64,000 bases of DNA from Chloroflexi bacterium GWB2_49_20 (GTDB lineage Bacteria; Chloroflexota; Anaerolineae; Anaerolineales; Villigracilaceae): assembly GCA_001796335.1 (NCBI GenBank), contig MGMF01000004.1, forward strand, positions 1-64,000, written 5' to 3'. A program made the position numbers and the translations under genes. The notes beneath the pieces were generated by a model. The model was given only the letters and a program-made list of their open reading frames with translations. It made no database searches and was not told the origin of the DNA. This document shows positions 25,437 to 33,971 of this stretch, in pieces. Every line of letters begins with the position of its first letter. Within the stretch, counting starts at the first letter, position 1.

Positions 25437-27012
25437 CAGTATTAGTGAAAGAAATTTTGATTTCCCATTCATGGCTCTTCTAAGAGCACAAGGATTTTAT
25501 GATATTCATTTTACTCATGGTCAAGTTGAATTTGGGAAGGATTTTATTGCAAAACAATCATTAAATGGAAATATATTTCAATATTCATTTCAACTCAAAG
25601 CAGGTAACATTAATCAAGCTACTTGGAGAAATGATATTCAAGGTCAAATGCTAGAGGCAGTCATATCAAGGCTATCACACCCCTGTTTTGACCATACAGT
25701 ACCACACCAGAATGTGCTAGTAATCACAGGTAGGTTAATTGGAAATGCATCATTAGGAATGGAAGACTTAAATAGAACTATCGTCGACAAATACCGATCG
25801 AGAAGAATTCAATTATGGGATCGTGAGAAGCTTATTGACATGCTTGTATCTGCTGGACTGGAAGAATTTTATAGTACCACTTCATCTGGGCATATGGGTT
25901 ACGGTGATTTCCACATTCTTTATGGTAAAAGTTTGAAGGGATATATTTCAGAAAAGGATATTGAAAACCATTCAAAAAACTGGCTTGATGATTTGGTTAT
26001 TAGTAAGAACAGGGTTCTCGGAGCTATATTAGAATCGGAAATTATTACCCAAAATTGCAGAAGAAACGGTTTTTTTTATGAAAGCATTCATTCTCAACTG
26101 TCAGCGCTAAGAGTTATATTATTTGAAATAAACAATGTTCAAGACCCTAGCGATGATATTTTTCTTAATAAAATTCTTAGTAGTGCAGTAATAAATCTTG
26201 CGCGAGACTGTTTTGAATATACTACACATGTTCAAAAAAGTTGGGAGGAGAGCGGACATGACTTAGTGAAAATAATTCCTGGGACTGGAAAAATCTTCAC
26301 TTACCTCGTCAATTGTGCGAGGATTTTAGAAATTGCAGGTTTAGCATTTTTTCTAGTTCAATCTCCTGACGAGAAACAAGTTTTATGCAAATTTATTTCT
26401 AATTTTATTTTGAGTGAACAGGGATGCTCTCACATCCCTAGTGACCGATATGCTGTTTCAATTGTTTTTCCTGTATTAGCACTAAAAAAATGCGAACGAA
26501 ATGAAGTCGCATTAGAGTTTCTACACAGACTCACAATTTGGTTGTGTGATCGATATGAACAAGGAAATGGGATTGCGGGAATTGGAAAATCACCTTTAGA
26601 AGAAATCTCAATATTATTAGGTGCTCCTTTCAGTTTCATAGCGACCATGAAAAGAAATGACAATTATTTAGCAACAGTACTCTCAGATTTAGCTGCATTT
26701 TTCGAAGATGATATTTTTTATAGTAAGGTAATAAACGACATAAGAGCAGTAAAAATATTCCCAACTTACTGGCAAATTTCAGACAATAATGATTTGTTTA
26801 TTATAGAAGGCAGATCTATTATTTCTTACCCTAATATTGAATATTTAGATCATTTGAAAAGATTTAACGATTATGACTTTGCCCAACATATTATTCACGA
26901 GGAAAGAACTTATGGTTTGAGCCAGAAGGTTAGCCCAGTTTCCATAATGACTTTAATGCTTTTATTGCGCGACAGATATTTTCCAACTTTATGGAATTTG
27001 TTGATCGAATAA
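25405..27012 (+). CDS. PD-(D/E)XK nuclease-like protein with a large helical domain, unknown function
   Basis: 535 residues from a TTG start with strong GGGAGG at 25393-25398. The N-terminal about 110 residues read as a Mrr-like nuclease domain: helix SISERNFDFPFMALLRAQGF, then E42-F-G-K-D46, then a strand with Q63-L-K65, matching D-x(n)-Q-x-K, then a strand NVLVITGRLIG. After a linker, residues about 195-520 are largely helical with no recognised motif. It may be a defence or mobile-element effector that cuts DNA, but this is inference. The gene is AT-rich and probably acquired. A frame offset at the 3' end may hide the original C-terminus. Confidence 0.7.
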   Translation: MLTNVLGDYLDSISERNFDFPFMALLRAQGFYDIHFTHGQVEFGKDFIAKQSLNGNIFQYSFQLKAGNINQATWRNDIQGQMLEAVISRLSHPCFDHTVPHQNVLVITGRLIGNASLGMEDLNRTIVDKYRSRRIQLWDREKLIDMLVSAGLEEFYSTTSSGHMGYGDFHILYGKSLKGYISEKDIENHSKNWLDDLVISKNRVLGAILESEIITQNCRRNGFFYESIHSQLSALRVILFEINNVQDPSDDIFLNKILSSAVINLARDCFEYTTHVQKSWEESGHDLVKIIPGTGKIFTYLVNCARILEIAGLAFFLVQSPDEKQVLCKFISNFILSEQGCSHIPSDRYAVSIVFPVLALKKCERNEVALEFLHRLTIWLCDRYEQGNGIAGIGKSPLEEISILLGAPFSFIATMKRNDNYLATVLSDLAAFFEDDIFYSKVINDIRAVKIFPTYWQISDNNDLFIIEGRSIISYPNIEYLDHLKRFNDYDFAQHIIHEERTYGLSQKVSPVSIMTLMLLLRDRYFPTLWNLLIE

Positions 27013-27101
27013 GCGAAGCACCAAGCAAGAAGATTTCAGCAAAGTATATTGAGGAAATAAAGGACGATCTCTACATTGTTTTATTATGTCGCCCGGTGTA
27101 G
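26991..27101 (+). pseudogene. Possible out-of-frame C-terminal extension of the nuclease-like protein
   Basis: In another frame, the ATG at 26991 opens 36 codons (MEFVDRISEAPSKKISAKYI, then EEIKDDLYIVLLCRPV) that overlap the last codons of the 535-residue gene and look coding, with strongly charged helical content. Either the larger gene has suffered a 3' frameshift or this is a tiny overlapping ORF. Confidence 0.4.
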
Positions 27102-27166
27102 GAGCTAGGTCGTTGAGAATTGTTGATTATCTTAAGCTTTTATGGAATCATAAGCATTGAGTCCAT

Positions 27167-27180
27167 CGACGCATGCGTCG
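27167..27180. repeat. REP-like palindrome CGACGCATGCGTCG
   Basis: A perfect 14-bp palindrome followed by CACCTAC, so on the minus strand it reads GTAGG-TG-CGACGCATGCGTCG. It lies just beyond the 3' end of the transposase remnant. Confidence 0.6.
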
Positions 27181-27183
27181 CAC

Positions 27184-27407
27184 CTACGACGGCATGGATG
27201 ATAATGGGTGCGGGTTTTCGTCGTCATCCGGCCAATTAGGGGATTGGAGGCGATATATTTGGCGATGCGGTCGTGTTCGGTTTGATCACGCAGGATGTGT
27301 TCGTGATAATTACGCTGCCAGATGGAGGTCAGGCCTAATTCGCGTCCGGCGCGGTATGTTACGGCAGATTTGAAGGCACGCAGGATGGCACCCAGGGAAC
27401 GTGGCAT
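27184..27407 (-). pseudogene. Decayed REP-associated tyrosine transposase (RAYT, IS200-like)
   Basis: The minus strand encodes SLGAILRAFKSAVTYRAGRE, then LGLTSIWQRNYHEHILRDQT and EHDRIAKYIASNP, the C-terminal half of a RAYT/Y1 transposase. The N-terminal HUH catalytic part is missing. After IASNP the frame shifts, and the expected ending NWPDDDENPHPLSSMPS is read in another frame, ending at TAG 27184-27186. The remnant is therefore both truncated and frameshifted. REP-like palindromes lie on both sides. Confidence 0.8.
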
Positions 27408-27426
27408 AACATTTTTTGTTGTTGTA

Positions 27427-27455
27427 GTAGGGGCGCAGCGGCGCTGCGCCCCTAC
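27427..27455. repeat. REP-like hairpin with 13-bp perfect arms, possible pstB terminator
   Basis: The arms are GTAGGGGCGCAGC and GCTGCGCCCCTAC around a GGC loop. It lies 8 bp beyond the stop of the minus-strand pstB and 20 bp from the RAYT remnant. The structure could stop pstB transcription or protect its 3' end, and looks like the cognate REP of the transposase. Confidence 0.75.
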
Positions 27456-27462
27456 GGGTATG

Positions 27463-28230
27463 TTATCCCATCCTTCCGGTCAAATAGGCTTCGGTCAATT
27501 CCTGCTTTGGGCGGGTGAAGATCTGGTTCGTGGAAGCGAACTCCACCAGTTCCCCCAGCCAGAAAAGACCGGTCATCTCGGAGACGCGCGCCGCCTGCTG
27601 CATGTTGTGGGTCACGATCACGATGGTGTAGTTCTTCTTTAATTCCCCGATCAATTCTTCAATGTGCAGAGTGGCGATCGGGTCGAGCGCCGAGGTGGAT
27701 TCATCCATCAGGATGACTTCAGGTTGCACTGCCAGCACGCGTGCGATACACATACGCTGTTGCTGACCCAGCGAAAAGCCCATGGCATTGGCCTTGAGAT
27801 TGTCCTTGACTTCATCCCACAAGGCGGCCTGGCGCAGGCTGTGTTCCACGGTTTCTTCCAGATCGGCCTGACTTTTAAACGTCCCAAGCACGCGCGGTCC
27901 AAAGGCCACATTGTCAAACACCGATTGCGGAAATGGATTGGGCTTCTGAAAAACCATACCAACCCGCTGGCGCAGCGTGACCACATCCATATCCCCGGCA
28001 TGGATATCCTGCCCATTCAGCAGGATGTGTCCTTCCACGCGTGTGCCATGGATGGTGTCATTCATTCGGTTGAGACAGCGCAGGAAGGTACTCTTTCCGC
28101 AGCCGGAAGGCCCGATCAGTGCCGTCACCTGGCGCGGCAGCACCTGCAGGTTAATGCTGCTTAAAGCCTTTTTTAGCCCGTAATAAAAATTCAAGTCCTG
28201 GATATCAAAGATGGGATTGGTGGATTCCAT
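27463..28230 (-). CDS. pstB: Phosphate ABC transporter ATP-binding protein PstB
   Basis: 255 residues with Walker [11 protein letters not shown]-loop [21 protein letters not shown], signature [16 protein letters not shown], Walker [14 protein letters not shown] and H-switch VTHNMQQ, all typical of PstB. The signature reads SLGQ instead of SGGQ. It powers high-affinity phosphate import with PstC/PstA. It is transcribed away from the pstSCA operon that begins 60 bp to the right, so this canonical ATPase probably serves that operon from a divergent promoter. Confidence 0.92.
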   Translation of the reverse strand: MESTNPIFDIQDLNFYYGLKKALSSINLQVLPRQVTALIGPSGCGKSTFLRCLNRMNDTIHGTRVEGHILLNGQDIHAGDMDVVTLRQRVGMVFQKPNPFPQSVFDNVAFGPRVLGTFKSQADLEETVEHSLRQAALWDEVKDNLKANAMGFSLGQQQRMCIARVLAVQPEVILMDESTSALDPIATLHIEELIGELKKNYTIVIVTHNMQQAARVSEMTGLFWLGELVEFASTNQIFTRPKQELTEAYLTGRMG

Positions 28231-28276
28231 GTTAGCAATTTTACACCATCCCGGAATATTTTTTCTTCATTTCGGC

Positions 28277-28282
28277 TATAAT
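28277..28282 (+). promoter_or_regulatory. -10 TATAAT, probable leaderless start for pstS
   Basis: TATAAT ends 7 bases before the ATG at 28290, placing the transcription start on or next to the start codon. There is no ribosome site. The short divergent gap (28231-28289) shows no clear copy of the GTTAAAC arrays found before the other pho genes. Confidence 0.45.
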
Positions 28283-28289
28283 TGCCCCC

Positions 28290-29162
28290 ATGAAACAACT
28301 GGCTGTCCTGTCACTTATCCTGGTTTTGATGATCTCCTGTGCAGCTCCCGGGACAGGCACCCCCTCCAACTCCCAACCCGCGGCAAGCATTCAAAATAAA
28401 GGCTCGGATACGATCGTAAACCTGGCATTGGCCTGGGCGGAGCGTTATCAACAGATCCATCCCGAAGTGCGCCTCTCGGTGACCGGTGGGGGTTCAGGAA
28501 CTGGCCTGGCTGCCCTGATAAATGGTACGGTGGATATCGCCAACGCTTCTCGACAGATCAAGCCCGAGGAAGTGACGGAAGCTCAGTCCAAAGGCATCGA
28601 TCCAGTGGAACATGTCATCGCCCGTGATGCCATTGCGGTCATCGTCAATCCGGAAAACCCGGTCAGCCAGCTAAGCCTCCAGCAGATCTCCGACATTTAC
28701 AGCGGCAAGATCACCAACTGGAAGGAGGTCGGTGGCCAGGACCGGCCGATCGTGCGCCTGTCACGCGAGACCAACTCAGGCACGCATGTCTATTTTCTCG
28801 AAACCGTCCTGCGCCTGGGGGATAAGGAAAATAAAACCCTGTTCTCAACCGACACGCTGCTGTTGCCATCCTCCGAGGGCATTATCAATGAAGTGCGCCA
28901 GAACCCGAATGCCATCGGTTATGATGGGCTGGGCTATGTCCCCAGGGATCTGAAAATGATCGCCATCGCCCGTCAGCCGGGGGAGGGCTACATCCTGCCT
29001 TCCATTGCCACGGTCAACGACAACAGCTATCCGATCGCGCGTGACCTGTATATGTATACTGCCGGGCAGCCCCAGGGCGCGGTGGCAGCCTACCTGGATT
29101 GGATATCATCGGACGAAGCCCAGGCCATTGTTGCCAAACTGGGCTTTGTGCCCGTAAAGTAG
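28290..29162 (+). CDS. pstS: Phosphate-binding lipoprotein PstS
   Basis: 290 residues. The lipobox LMISC gives a lipid-anchored Cys near residue 17. The mature part is a type II periplasmic-binding fold: GSDTIVNLALAWAERY, VTGGGSGTGLAALINGTVDI (the phosphate-binding loop), NASRQIKPEE, SGKITNWKEVGG and RETNSGTHVYFLE. It captures phosphate outside the membrane for the PstC/PstA channel. It heads the operon pstS-pstC-pstA-pstB-phoB-phoR. Confidence 0.92.
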   Translation: MKQLAVLSLILVLMISCAAPGTGTPSNSQPAASIQNKGSDTIVNLALAWAERYQQIHPEVRLSVTGGGSGTGLAALINGTVDIANASRQIKPEEVTEAQSKGIDPVEHVIARDAIAVIVNPENPVSQLSLQQISDIYSGKITNWKEVGGQDRPIVRLSRETNSGTHVYFLETVLRLGDKENKTLFSTDTLLLPSSEGIINEVRQNPNAIGYDGLGYVPRDLKMIAIARQPGEGYILPSIATVNDNSYPIARDLYMYTAGQPQGAVAAYLDWISSDEAQAIVAKLGFVPVK

Positions 29163-29166
29163 GACT

Positions 29167-30063
29167 ATGGATAAATCTCTCGATTGGCGTGAATATGTCA
29201 TCACCCGGGCCATCAAAGCCAGCGGGTATTCAGCCATCCTGTTTGTCGGCCTGATCTTTATCTTCCTGCTGCGGGAGGGCCTGCCAGCGCTTGCGGATGT
29301 ACCCCCGGGTGACCTGCTCAGTACACGCTGGTACCCCATCGAAAACTACTTCGGCATTCTGCCCCTGCTGAGCGGCTCCCTGGTGGTCACGCTGGGGGCA
29401 GCGCTCATCGCCATGCCTCTCGGGTTGGGCTCAGCCATTTTTATTGCTGAAATTGCCCCGCGCTGGCTGCGCGAGATCCTGAAACCACTGGTTGAACTGC
29501 TGGGTGGATTACCTTCGGTTGTGCTTGGTTTCCTGGGCATCCTGGTGCTCTCCCCAAATCTGCGCACACTGCTGGACCTGCCCACCGGACTGACCGCCCT
29601 GGCCGGCTCTCTGCTGCTGGCTGCCATTGCCATCCCGACCATTGTGTCGATCGCTGAAGATGCCCTCGACTCGGTGCCGCAATCCTACCGTGAGGGTGCC
29701 CTGGCGGTGGGTGCCACCCGCTGGCAGACCATCTGGCGCGTCACCCTGCCAGCCGCCCGTTCGGGTGTTCTCACCGCCATCATGCTGGGCATCGGCCGTG
29801 CTCTGGGCGAGACGATGGCTGTCATGATGGTCACCGGTAACGCGCCTGTCATAGCCACGCGTTGGAATTCACTGTTCATGCCAGCCCGCACCATGACGGC
29901 TACCATCGCGGCCGAGATGGGTGAGGTTGCCAATGCCTCCACCCATTACCACGTACTTTTCTTTATCGGGCTGGTATTATTCCTGATCTCGCTGGCAGTC
30001 AATGTGGCCGCCTCATCGGTCGTTTTCCGTCAGAAGAAACGTGCCGAAAGGATCCTGTCCTGA
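29167..30063 (+). CDS. pstC: Phosphate ABC transporter permease PstC
   Basis: 298 residues, six predicted TM segments. The cytoplasmic EAA-type loop is VPQSYREGALAVGATRWQTI. It contains GLPSVVLGFLG and ALGETMAVMMVTGN, characteristic of PstC. It forms the phosphate channel with PstA. The start is 4 bp after pstS, and its TGA shares one base with the pstA ATG. Confidence 0.93.
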   Translation: MDKSLDWREYVITRAIKASGYSAILFVGLIFIFLLREGLPALADVPPGDLLSTRWYPIENYFGILPLLSGSLVVTLGAALIAMPLGLGSAIFIAEIAPRWLREILKPLVELLGGLPSVVLGFLGILVLSPNLRTLLDLPTGLTALAGSLLLAAIAIPTIVSIAEDALDSVPQSYREGALAVGATRWQTIWRVTLPAARSGVLTAIMLGIGRALGETMAVMMVTGNAPVIATRWNSLFMPARTMTATIAAEMGEVANASTHYHVLFFIGLVLFLISLAVNVAASSVVFRQKKRAERILS

Positions 30064-30926
30064 TGAAGAGCAGCATGCACATCAACCAGAACCTTTCCCA
30101 ACGGCTGGGTTTTTCACTCCTGAGCCTGGTCATGTTGATCACCGTCATACCAATTTTGGCCGTTATTGTCTACATCATCTTGCAGGGCGCCCCCGCCATC
30201 TCCTGGGAATTTCTGAGCGGATTCCCACGCGACGGCATGCGCCAGGGCGGTATCCTGCCAGCCATCGTGGGCACATTTTACTTGACGCTCGGCACCGCCA
30301 TATTTTCGGTACCGCTGGGCATCGCCGCGGCCATTTACCTGGCGGAATATGCCCGTGAGAACGTGGTCACCCGCCTGATCCGCATCGCCATCATCAACCT
30401 GGCCGGCATTCCCTCGGTGGTGTACGGATTGTTCGGGTTGGGATTATTCGTCTTCTTCCTGAAATTTGGCACCAGTCTGCTGGCTGCCTCACTGACGCTC
30501 TCGATCATGACCCTGCCGGTCATCATCAGCGCGGCCGAAGAGGCCCTGCGGGCGGTGCCACAGGCTTTCCGCACGGTCAGCATCTCGCTGGGAGGGACAC
30601 GCTGGCAGACCATCCGTCGCATTGTCCTGCCGCAGGCCCTGCCCGGCATCATCACCGGCGTCATCCTGGGGCTGGAACGTGCTGCCGGGGAAACAGCGCC
30701 CATTCTGTTCACGGGTGCAGCCTTCTTCCTGCCGCGCCTGCCAAACTCCCCCTTCGATGCGACCATGGCGCTGCCCTATCACCTGTTCGTTATCTCCACC
30801 CAGGTTCCGGAGATGCCCTTCCAGATCCAGTATGGCACGGCGCTGGTTTTGATCGCTTTCGTGCTGGGAATGAACCTCATCGCGACTGTCATTCGCTCGC
30901 GGGCCAGGGCGAAAAGGCAGTGGTGA
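30063..30926 (+). CDS. pstA: Phosphate ABC transporter permease PstA
   Basis: 287 residues, six TM segments. Typical PstA features include FYLTLGTAIFSVPLGIAAAI, GIPSVVYGLFGLGLF, the EAA loop VPQAFRTVSISLGGTRWQTI and AAGETAPILFTGAAF. The start overlaps the pstC stop by one base. The stop is 4 bp before the following pstB-like gene. Confidence 0.93.
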   Translation: MKSSMHINQNLSQRLGFSLLSLVMLITVIPILAVIVYIILQGAPAISWEFLSGFPRDGMRQGGILPAIVGTFYLTLGTAIFSVPLGIAAAIYLAEYARENVVTRLIRIAIINLAGIPSVVYGLFGLGLFVFFLKFGTSLLAASLTLSIMTLPVIISAAEEALRAVPQAFRTVSISLGGTRWQTIRRIVLPQALPGIITGVILGLERAAGETAPILFTGAAFFLPRLPNSPFDATMALPYHLFVISTQVPEMPFQIQYGTALVLIAFVLGMNLIATVIRSRARAKRQW

Positions 30927-30930
30927 CCTT

Positions 30931-31686
30931 ATGAACAAGCTCATCATCCAAAACCTCTCATTGCAGTATAGCGATGGCACCGAGTCTCTGCGCGATATTT
31001 CCTTGAATATTCCCTCCAACGCCATCACGGTACTGTTCGGACCCGCAGGCGGCGGCAAATCCTCCCTGTTGCGCTGTCTCAACCGCCTGAATGACCTGAC
31101 CGAGGTGCGGGTCGTCTCGGGCAAGGTCCTGCTTGAAGGCGAAAACATCCTCGACCCGAATACGGACGTGATCGCCCTGCGCCGCAAGGTCGGGATGGTA
31201 TTTGCCCGCCCGGTCGTCCTGCCACTGACCATCCGTGGCAATCTCACCTACGGGCTCGAACTGGCAGGTGAGCAGCGTAAATCCCGCCTGGATGAAGCCG
31301 TTGAACGCAGCCTGAAACTGGCTGCCCTGTGGGACGAGGTCAAGGAACGGCTGGGTGAACCCGGCATCGCCCTGTCTGGCGGGCAGCAGCAACGCCTGTG
31401 CCTGGCACGCGTCCTGGCCAACCAGCCCGAGGTCATCCTGCTGGATGAACCCACCAGTGGGCTGGATCCGCTTTCAACTGCCAAGGTTGAGGAAGCCCTG
31501 CAGGTATTAAAACAGGACTACACCATTGTGCTTGTGCCGCACTCCGTCCAACAGGCTGCCCGCACCGCAGATTACGCAGCCTTCTTCCTGCAGGGTGAAC
31601 TGGTGGAATGGGCCGAGGGCAAGGAAATCTTTACCAACCCGCAAAACAAGCGCACCGAAGATTATGTCGAGGGAAGATTTGGTTAA
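30931..31686 (+). CDS. Variant PstB-like ATPase lacking the Q-loop glutamine
   Basis: 251 residues. It aligns with PstB along its length and ends like one ([12 protein letters not shown]), but core motifs differ: Walker A is GPAGGGKSS, and the Q-loop is [11 protein letters not shown] with Ala92 where PstB has Gln. The interface Asn-Pro-Phe-Pro segment (PNPFP) is gone. The signature [16 protein letters not shown], Walker [13 protein letters not shown] and a histidine (VPHSVQQ) are kept. The Q-loop couples ATP hydrolysis to the permease, so transport may be altered or the protein may be regulatory with PhoB/PhoR. It sits 4 bp from pstA. Confidence 0.8.
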   Translation: MNKLIIQNLSLQYSDGTESLRDISLNIPSNAITVLFGPAGGGKSSLLRCLNRLNDLTEVRVVSGKVLLEGENILDPNTDVIALRRKVGMVFARPVVLPLTIRGNLTYGLELAGEQRKSRLDEAVERSLKLAALWDEVKERLGEPGIALSGGQQQRLCLARVLANQPEVILLDEPTSGLDPLSTAKVEEALQVLKQDYTIVLVPHSVQQAARTADYAAFFLQGELVEWAEGKEIFTNPQNKRTEDYVEGRFG

Positions 31687-31727
31687 ATGGATGGGGCTAC
31701 GAGGCATCCTGTCAAACCATAATTACC

Positions 31728-32444
31728 ATGTCTGAACTAATACTTGTCGTCGAAGACGAACCTTCTTTGCAGGAAACCCTGGTCTATAACCTGGAAAAGC
31801 TGGGTTACACTGTCGAAGCTGTCAGTGACGGGCGCCTTGCCATTGAAGCGGCCCGTGCTCACATCCCCGACTTGATCGTCCTCGATATCATGCTCCCAAG
31901 CCTGGACGGATTCGAAGTTTGCAAGATCCTGCGCAAGGAAATGAGCGTCCCCATCCTGATGCTGACGGCGCGCGATGATGAGATCGACCGCGTCGTTGGG
32001 CTGGAGGTCGGTGCGGATGATTACCTGACCAAGCCTTTCTCGATGCGCGAACTGATCGCCCGCGTTAAAGCCCAACTGCGCCGTACTCAAATCATCCGCG
32101 AGGAACTGGGAAAAATTAAAACTGCCGATACTGAAGAGCCACACAAAATTTTGACTTTCAAAAATCTGGCCGTTGACCTGACCCGCCGCGAGGTGAGATT
32201 GGATGGGCAGGCGCTCGCGCTCAAACCACAAGAGTATGACCTGCTGGTCTTCTTTGCTGAACACAAGGGACAGATGCTCTCACGTGAATTCATCCTCGAG
32301 CGCCTCTGGGGTTGGGAATACGTCGGAGACAGCCGTACAGTGGATGTTCACGTGCGCTGGCTGCGGCAAAGGATCGAGAAGGACGCCGCCAACCCGGAGC
32401 GCATTGTGACCGTACGCGGCGGGGGCTATCGTTTCGAAGGATGA
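31728..32444 (+). CDS. phoB: Phosphate regulon response regulator PhoB
   Basis: 238 residues from the ATG at 31728; an upstream in-frame start would lie inside the pstB-like gene. The receiver domain has acidic pocket E9/D10, phosphorylation site D53 ([13 protein letters not shown]) and [12 protein letters not shown]. The C-terminal OmpR-type winged helix has [20 protein letters not shown] and [16 protein letters not shown]. It binds tandem 11-bp repeats in known cases and is probably the regulator acting on the arrays at 33767 and 34984. Its stop overlaps the kinase start (ATGA). Confidence 0.88.
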   Translation: MSELILVVEDEPSLQETLVYNLEKLGYTVEAVSDGRLAIEAARAHIPDLIVLDIMLPSLDGFEVCKILRKEMSVPILMLTARDDEIDRVVGLEVGADDYLTKPFSMRELIARVKAQLRRTQIIREELGKIKTADTEEPHKILTFKNLAVDLTRREVRLDGQALALKPQEYDLLVFFAEHKGQMLSREFILERLWGWEYVGDSRTVDVHVRWLRQRIEKDAANPERIVTVRGGGYRFEG

Positions 32445-33682
32445 ATACCTTTCTACTGGTTAGTTTCATTATTGCTTTGCTTGCGCTCGGCTGGTTTGCC
32501 TGGCGTTATTTCCGCCTGCGGCACGGTATGGAGGCCTTCGCCCGCACCATCCGTCGCACGACCCAGGAAGGGTCTCCTGCCGCATCTCTGCCTGAGGATG
32601 AGGCCGGGTTGGAGGAACTGTCCAACGCGGTCAGGGCGCTGGCCGAATCTCTTGAGTTGCGTTCGCTGGAGGTGGATGCCGAGCGTGCCAAACTGGCCGC
32701 TGTGCTTGACCGCATGACGGATGGCGTGCTTATTGCCGATTCCGATGGATATGTTACTTTCCTGAACCCGGCTGCTGAGCGTTTGTTCGATGCGCCCGGC
32801 GCAATTGGCCGCACGGTGGCTGAGATCGTGCGACAGCACCAGTTGGTGGAGGCCTGGCGCCGCAGTTGTGAAACCGGAGAAGCACAGGAGGAATCGGTCG
32901 AATTGCCCGCCATGCGCCAGTTCCTGCAATTGGTTATCCTGCCCGACCAGCAGACCGGCAGCTCGCTCCTGCTGGCGCAAGACCTGACGCGCGTCCGGCG
33001 GCTGGAAAAAGTGCGGCGTGATTTTATCTCGAACGTCTCTCACGAACTGCGTACTCCGCTGGCCTCGCTCAAAGCCCTGACCGAAACCCTGCGTGACGGT
33101 GCGCTGGACGATCCAAAAGCTGCTCCGCGTTTCCTGGGACGCATCGAAACCGAGGTGGATGCACTGACCCAGATGACGCAGGAACTGCTTGACCTGACGC
33201 GCATCGAATCCGGCCAGGTGCAGCTGGATTTGAAATCTGCCGCCCCCGGAAAACTGCTGGCCTCGGCCGCGGATCGCATGCGGGCGCAGGCTGAACGCAC
33301 CGGATTGATACTGACGGTTGAATCCGCTATGGACCTGCCCGAGGTGCATGCGGATGCGGCGCGGCTGGAACAGGTGTTGGTCAACCTCGTCCATAATGCC
33401 CTCAAATTCACCGCTCCGGGTGGCAAGGTGATTCTATCCGCAGGGGCGAAGAGCGGGTTTGTCCGTTTTGCAGTGAGAGATACCGGCGTTGGCATTCCGG
33501 AGGACGAATTGGAACGCGTCTTTGAGCGTTTCTACAAAGCCGACCGGGCACGTTCTAGCGGTGGCACCGGGCTGGGGCTTTCGATCGCCCGTCACATCGT
33601 CGAGGCGCACGGGGGCAGGATCTGGGTAGAGAGCGTCGAAGGACGGGGCAGCACGTTTTATTTTACGATACCAGTTTTCTAA
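32441..33682 (+). CDS. phoR: Phosphate regulon sensor histidine kinase PhoR
   Basis: 413 residues from the ATG overlapping the phoB stop. There is one N-terminal membrane segment ([18 protein letters not shown]) and no sizeable extracellular domain. A PAS-like domain at about 85-185 ([20 protein letters not shown]) follows, then HisKA with the phospho-acceptor H-box [16 protein letters not shown] and an HATPase domain ([39 protein letters not shown]). As in PhoR, phosphate status is presumably sensed through Pst and PhoU rather than directly. Confidence 0.85.
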   Translation: MNTFLLVSFIIALLALGWFAWRYFRLRHGMEAFARTIRRTTQEGSPAASLPEDEAGLEELSNAVRALAESLELRSLEVDAERAKLAAVLDRMTDGVLIADSDGYVTFLNPAAERLFDAPGAIGRTVAEIVRQHQLVEAWRRSCETGEAQEESVELPAMRQFLQLVILPDQQTGSSLLLAQDLTRVRRLEKVRRDFISNVSHELRTPLASLKALTETLRDGALDDPKAAPRFLGRIETEVDALTQMTQELLDLTRIESGQVQLDLKSAAPGKLLASAADRMRAQAERTGLILTVESAMDLPEVHADAARLEQVLVNLVHNALKFTAPGGKVILSAGAKSGFVRFAVRDTGVGIPEDELERVFERFYKADRARSSGGTGLGLSIARHIVEAHGGRIWVESVEGRGSTFYFTIPVF

Positions 33683-33722
33683 CATCCTCGACGCCAGGGA
33701 TGGCGGCGTTATGCAGTGAAAT

Positions 33723-33755
33723 AGGAGCGACGCTCTTCCGAAGTGCGTCGCTCCT
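33723..33755 (+). terminator. Hairpin terminator after phoR
   Basis: 11-bp perfect arms AGGAGCGACGC and GCGTCGCTCCT around an 11-base loop, followed by GATTTAAC. The U-tract is short, so termination may be partial. It separates the phoR transcript from the Pho-box-controlled unit that follows. Confidence 0.65.
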
Positions 33756-33766
33756 GATTTAACAGC

Positions 33767-33810
33767 TTTAACCAAACGTTAAACGGATGTTCTTCAGTCC
33801 TTAAACTCCA
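33767..33810 (+). promoter_or_regulatory. Proposed PhoB operator: four 11-bp direct repeats
   Basis: Units start at 33767, 33778, 33789 and 33800: TTTAACCAAAC, GTTAAACGGAT, GTTCTTCAGTC and CTTAAACTCCA. Each has a 7-base core related to GTTAAAC and a 4-base spacer, the architecture of Pho boxes in other phyla. A -10-like TAAGAT begins at 33816. The array matches the one at 34984-35027 almost unit for unit. PhoB as the binder is inferred from the phoB gene 1.3 kb upstream. Confidence 0.75.
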
Positions 33811-33848
33811 TGCGGTAAGATAAATACATGATTAAGGAGATTAAACAA

Positions 33849-33971
33849 ATGGAAGTAATATTTTTGATCGTTATGACGATCGCCATGTTCATGGTCTTTG
33901 GTGTGGATACCGCCCAGAAACGGCGCAAATTCCTGGAACAGCAGTCACAAGGAAAGAAGAACGCACAATGA
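33849..33971 (+). CDS. 40-residue single-TM membrane protein, coupled to surE
   Basis: The ATG at 33849 follows AAGGAG (33834-33839) at good spacing. The protein begins MEVIFLIVMTIAMFMVFGVD, one hydrophobic helix, followed by a basic tail (TAQKRRKFLEQQSQGKKNAQ). Its stop overlaps the surE start (ATGA at 33968-33971). It lies directly under the Pho-box array, so it should be phosphate-starvation-induced. Small single-TM proteins often modulate transporters or kinases; no specific role can be assigned. Confidence 0.65.
   Translation: MEVIFLIVMTIAMFMVFGVDTAQKRRKFLEQQSQGKKNAQ

Noticed and set aside
27132-27183. Residues after IASNP in the transposase frame as part of the protein
   Set aside because: The expected RAYT ending is found in another frame and stops at 27184-27186, so this tail is out-of-frame text.
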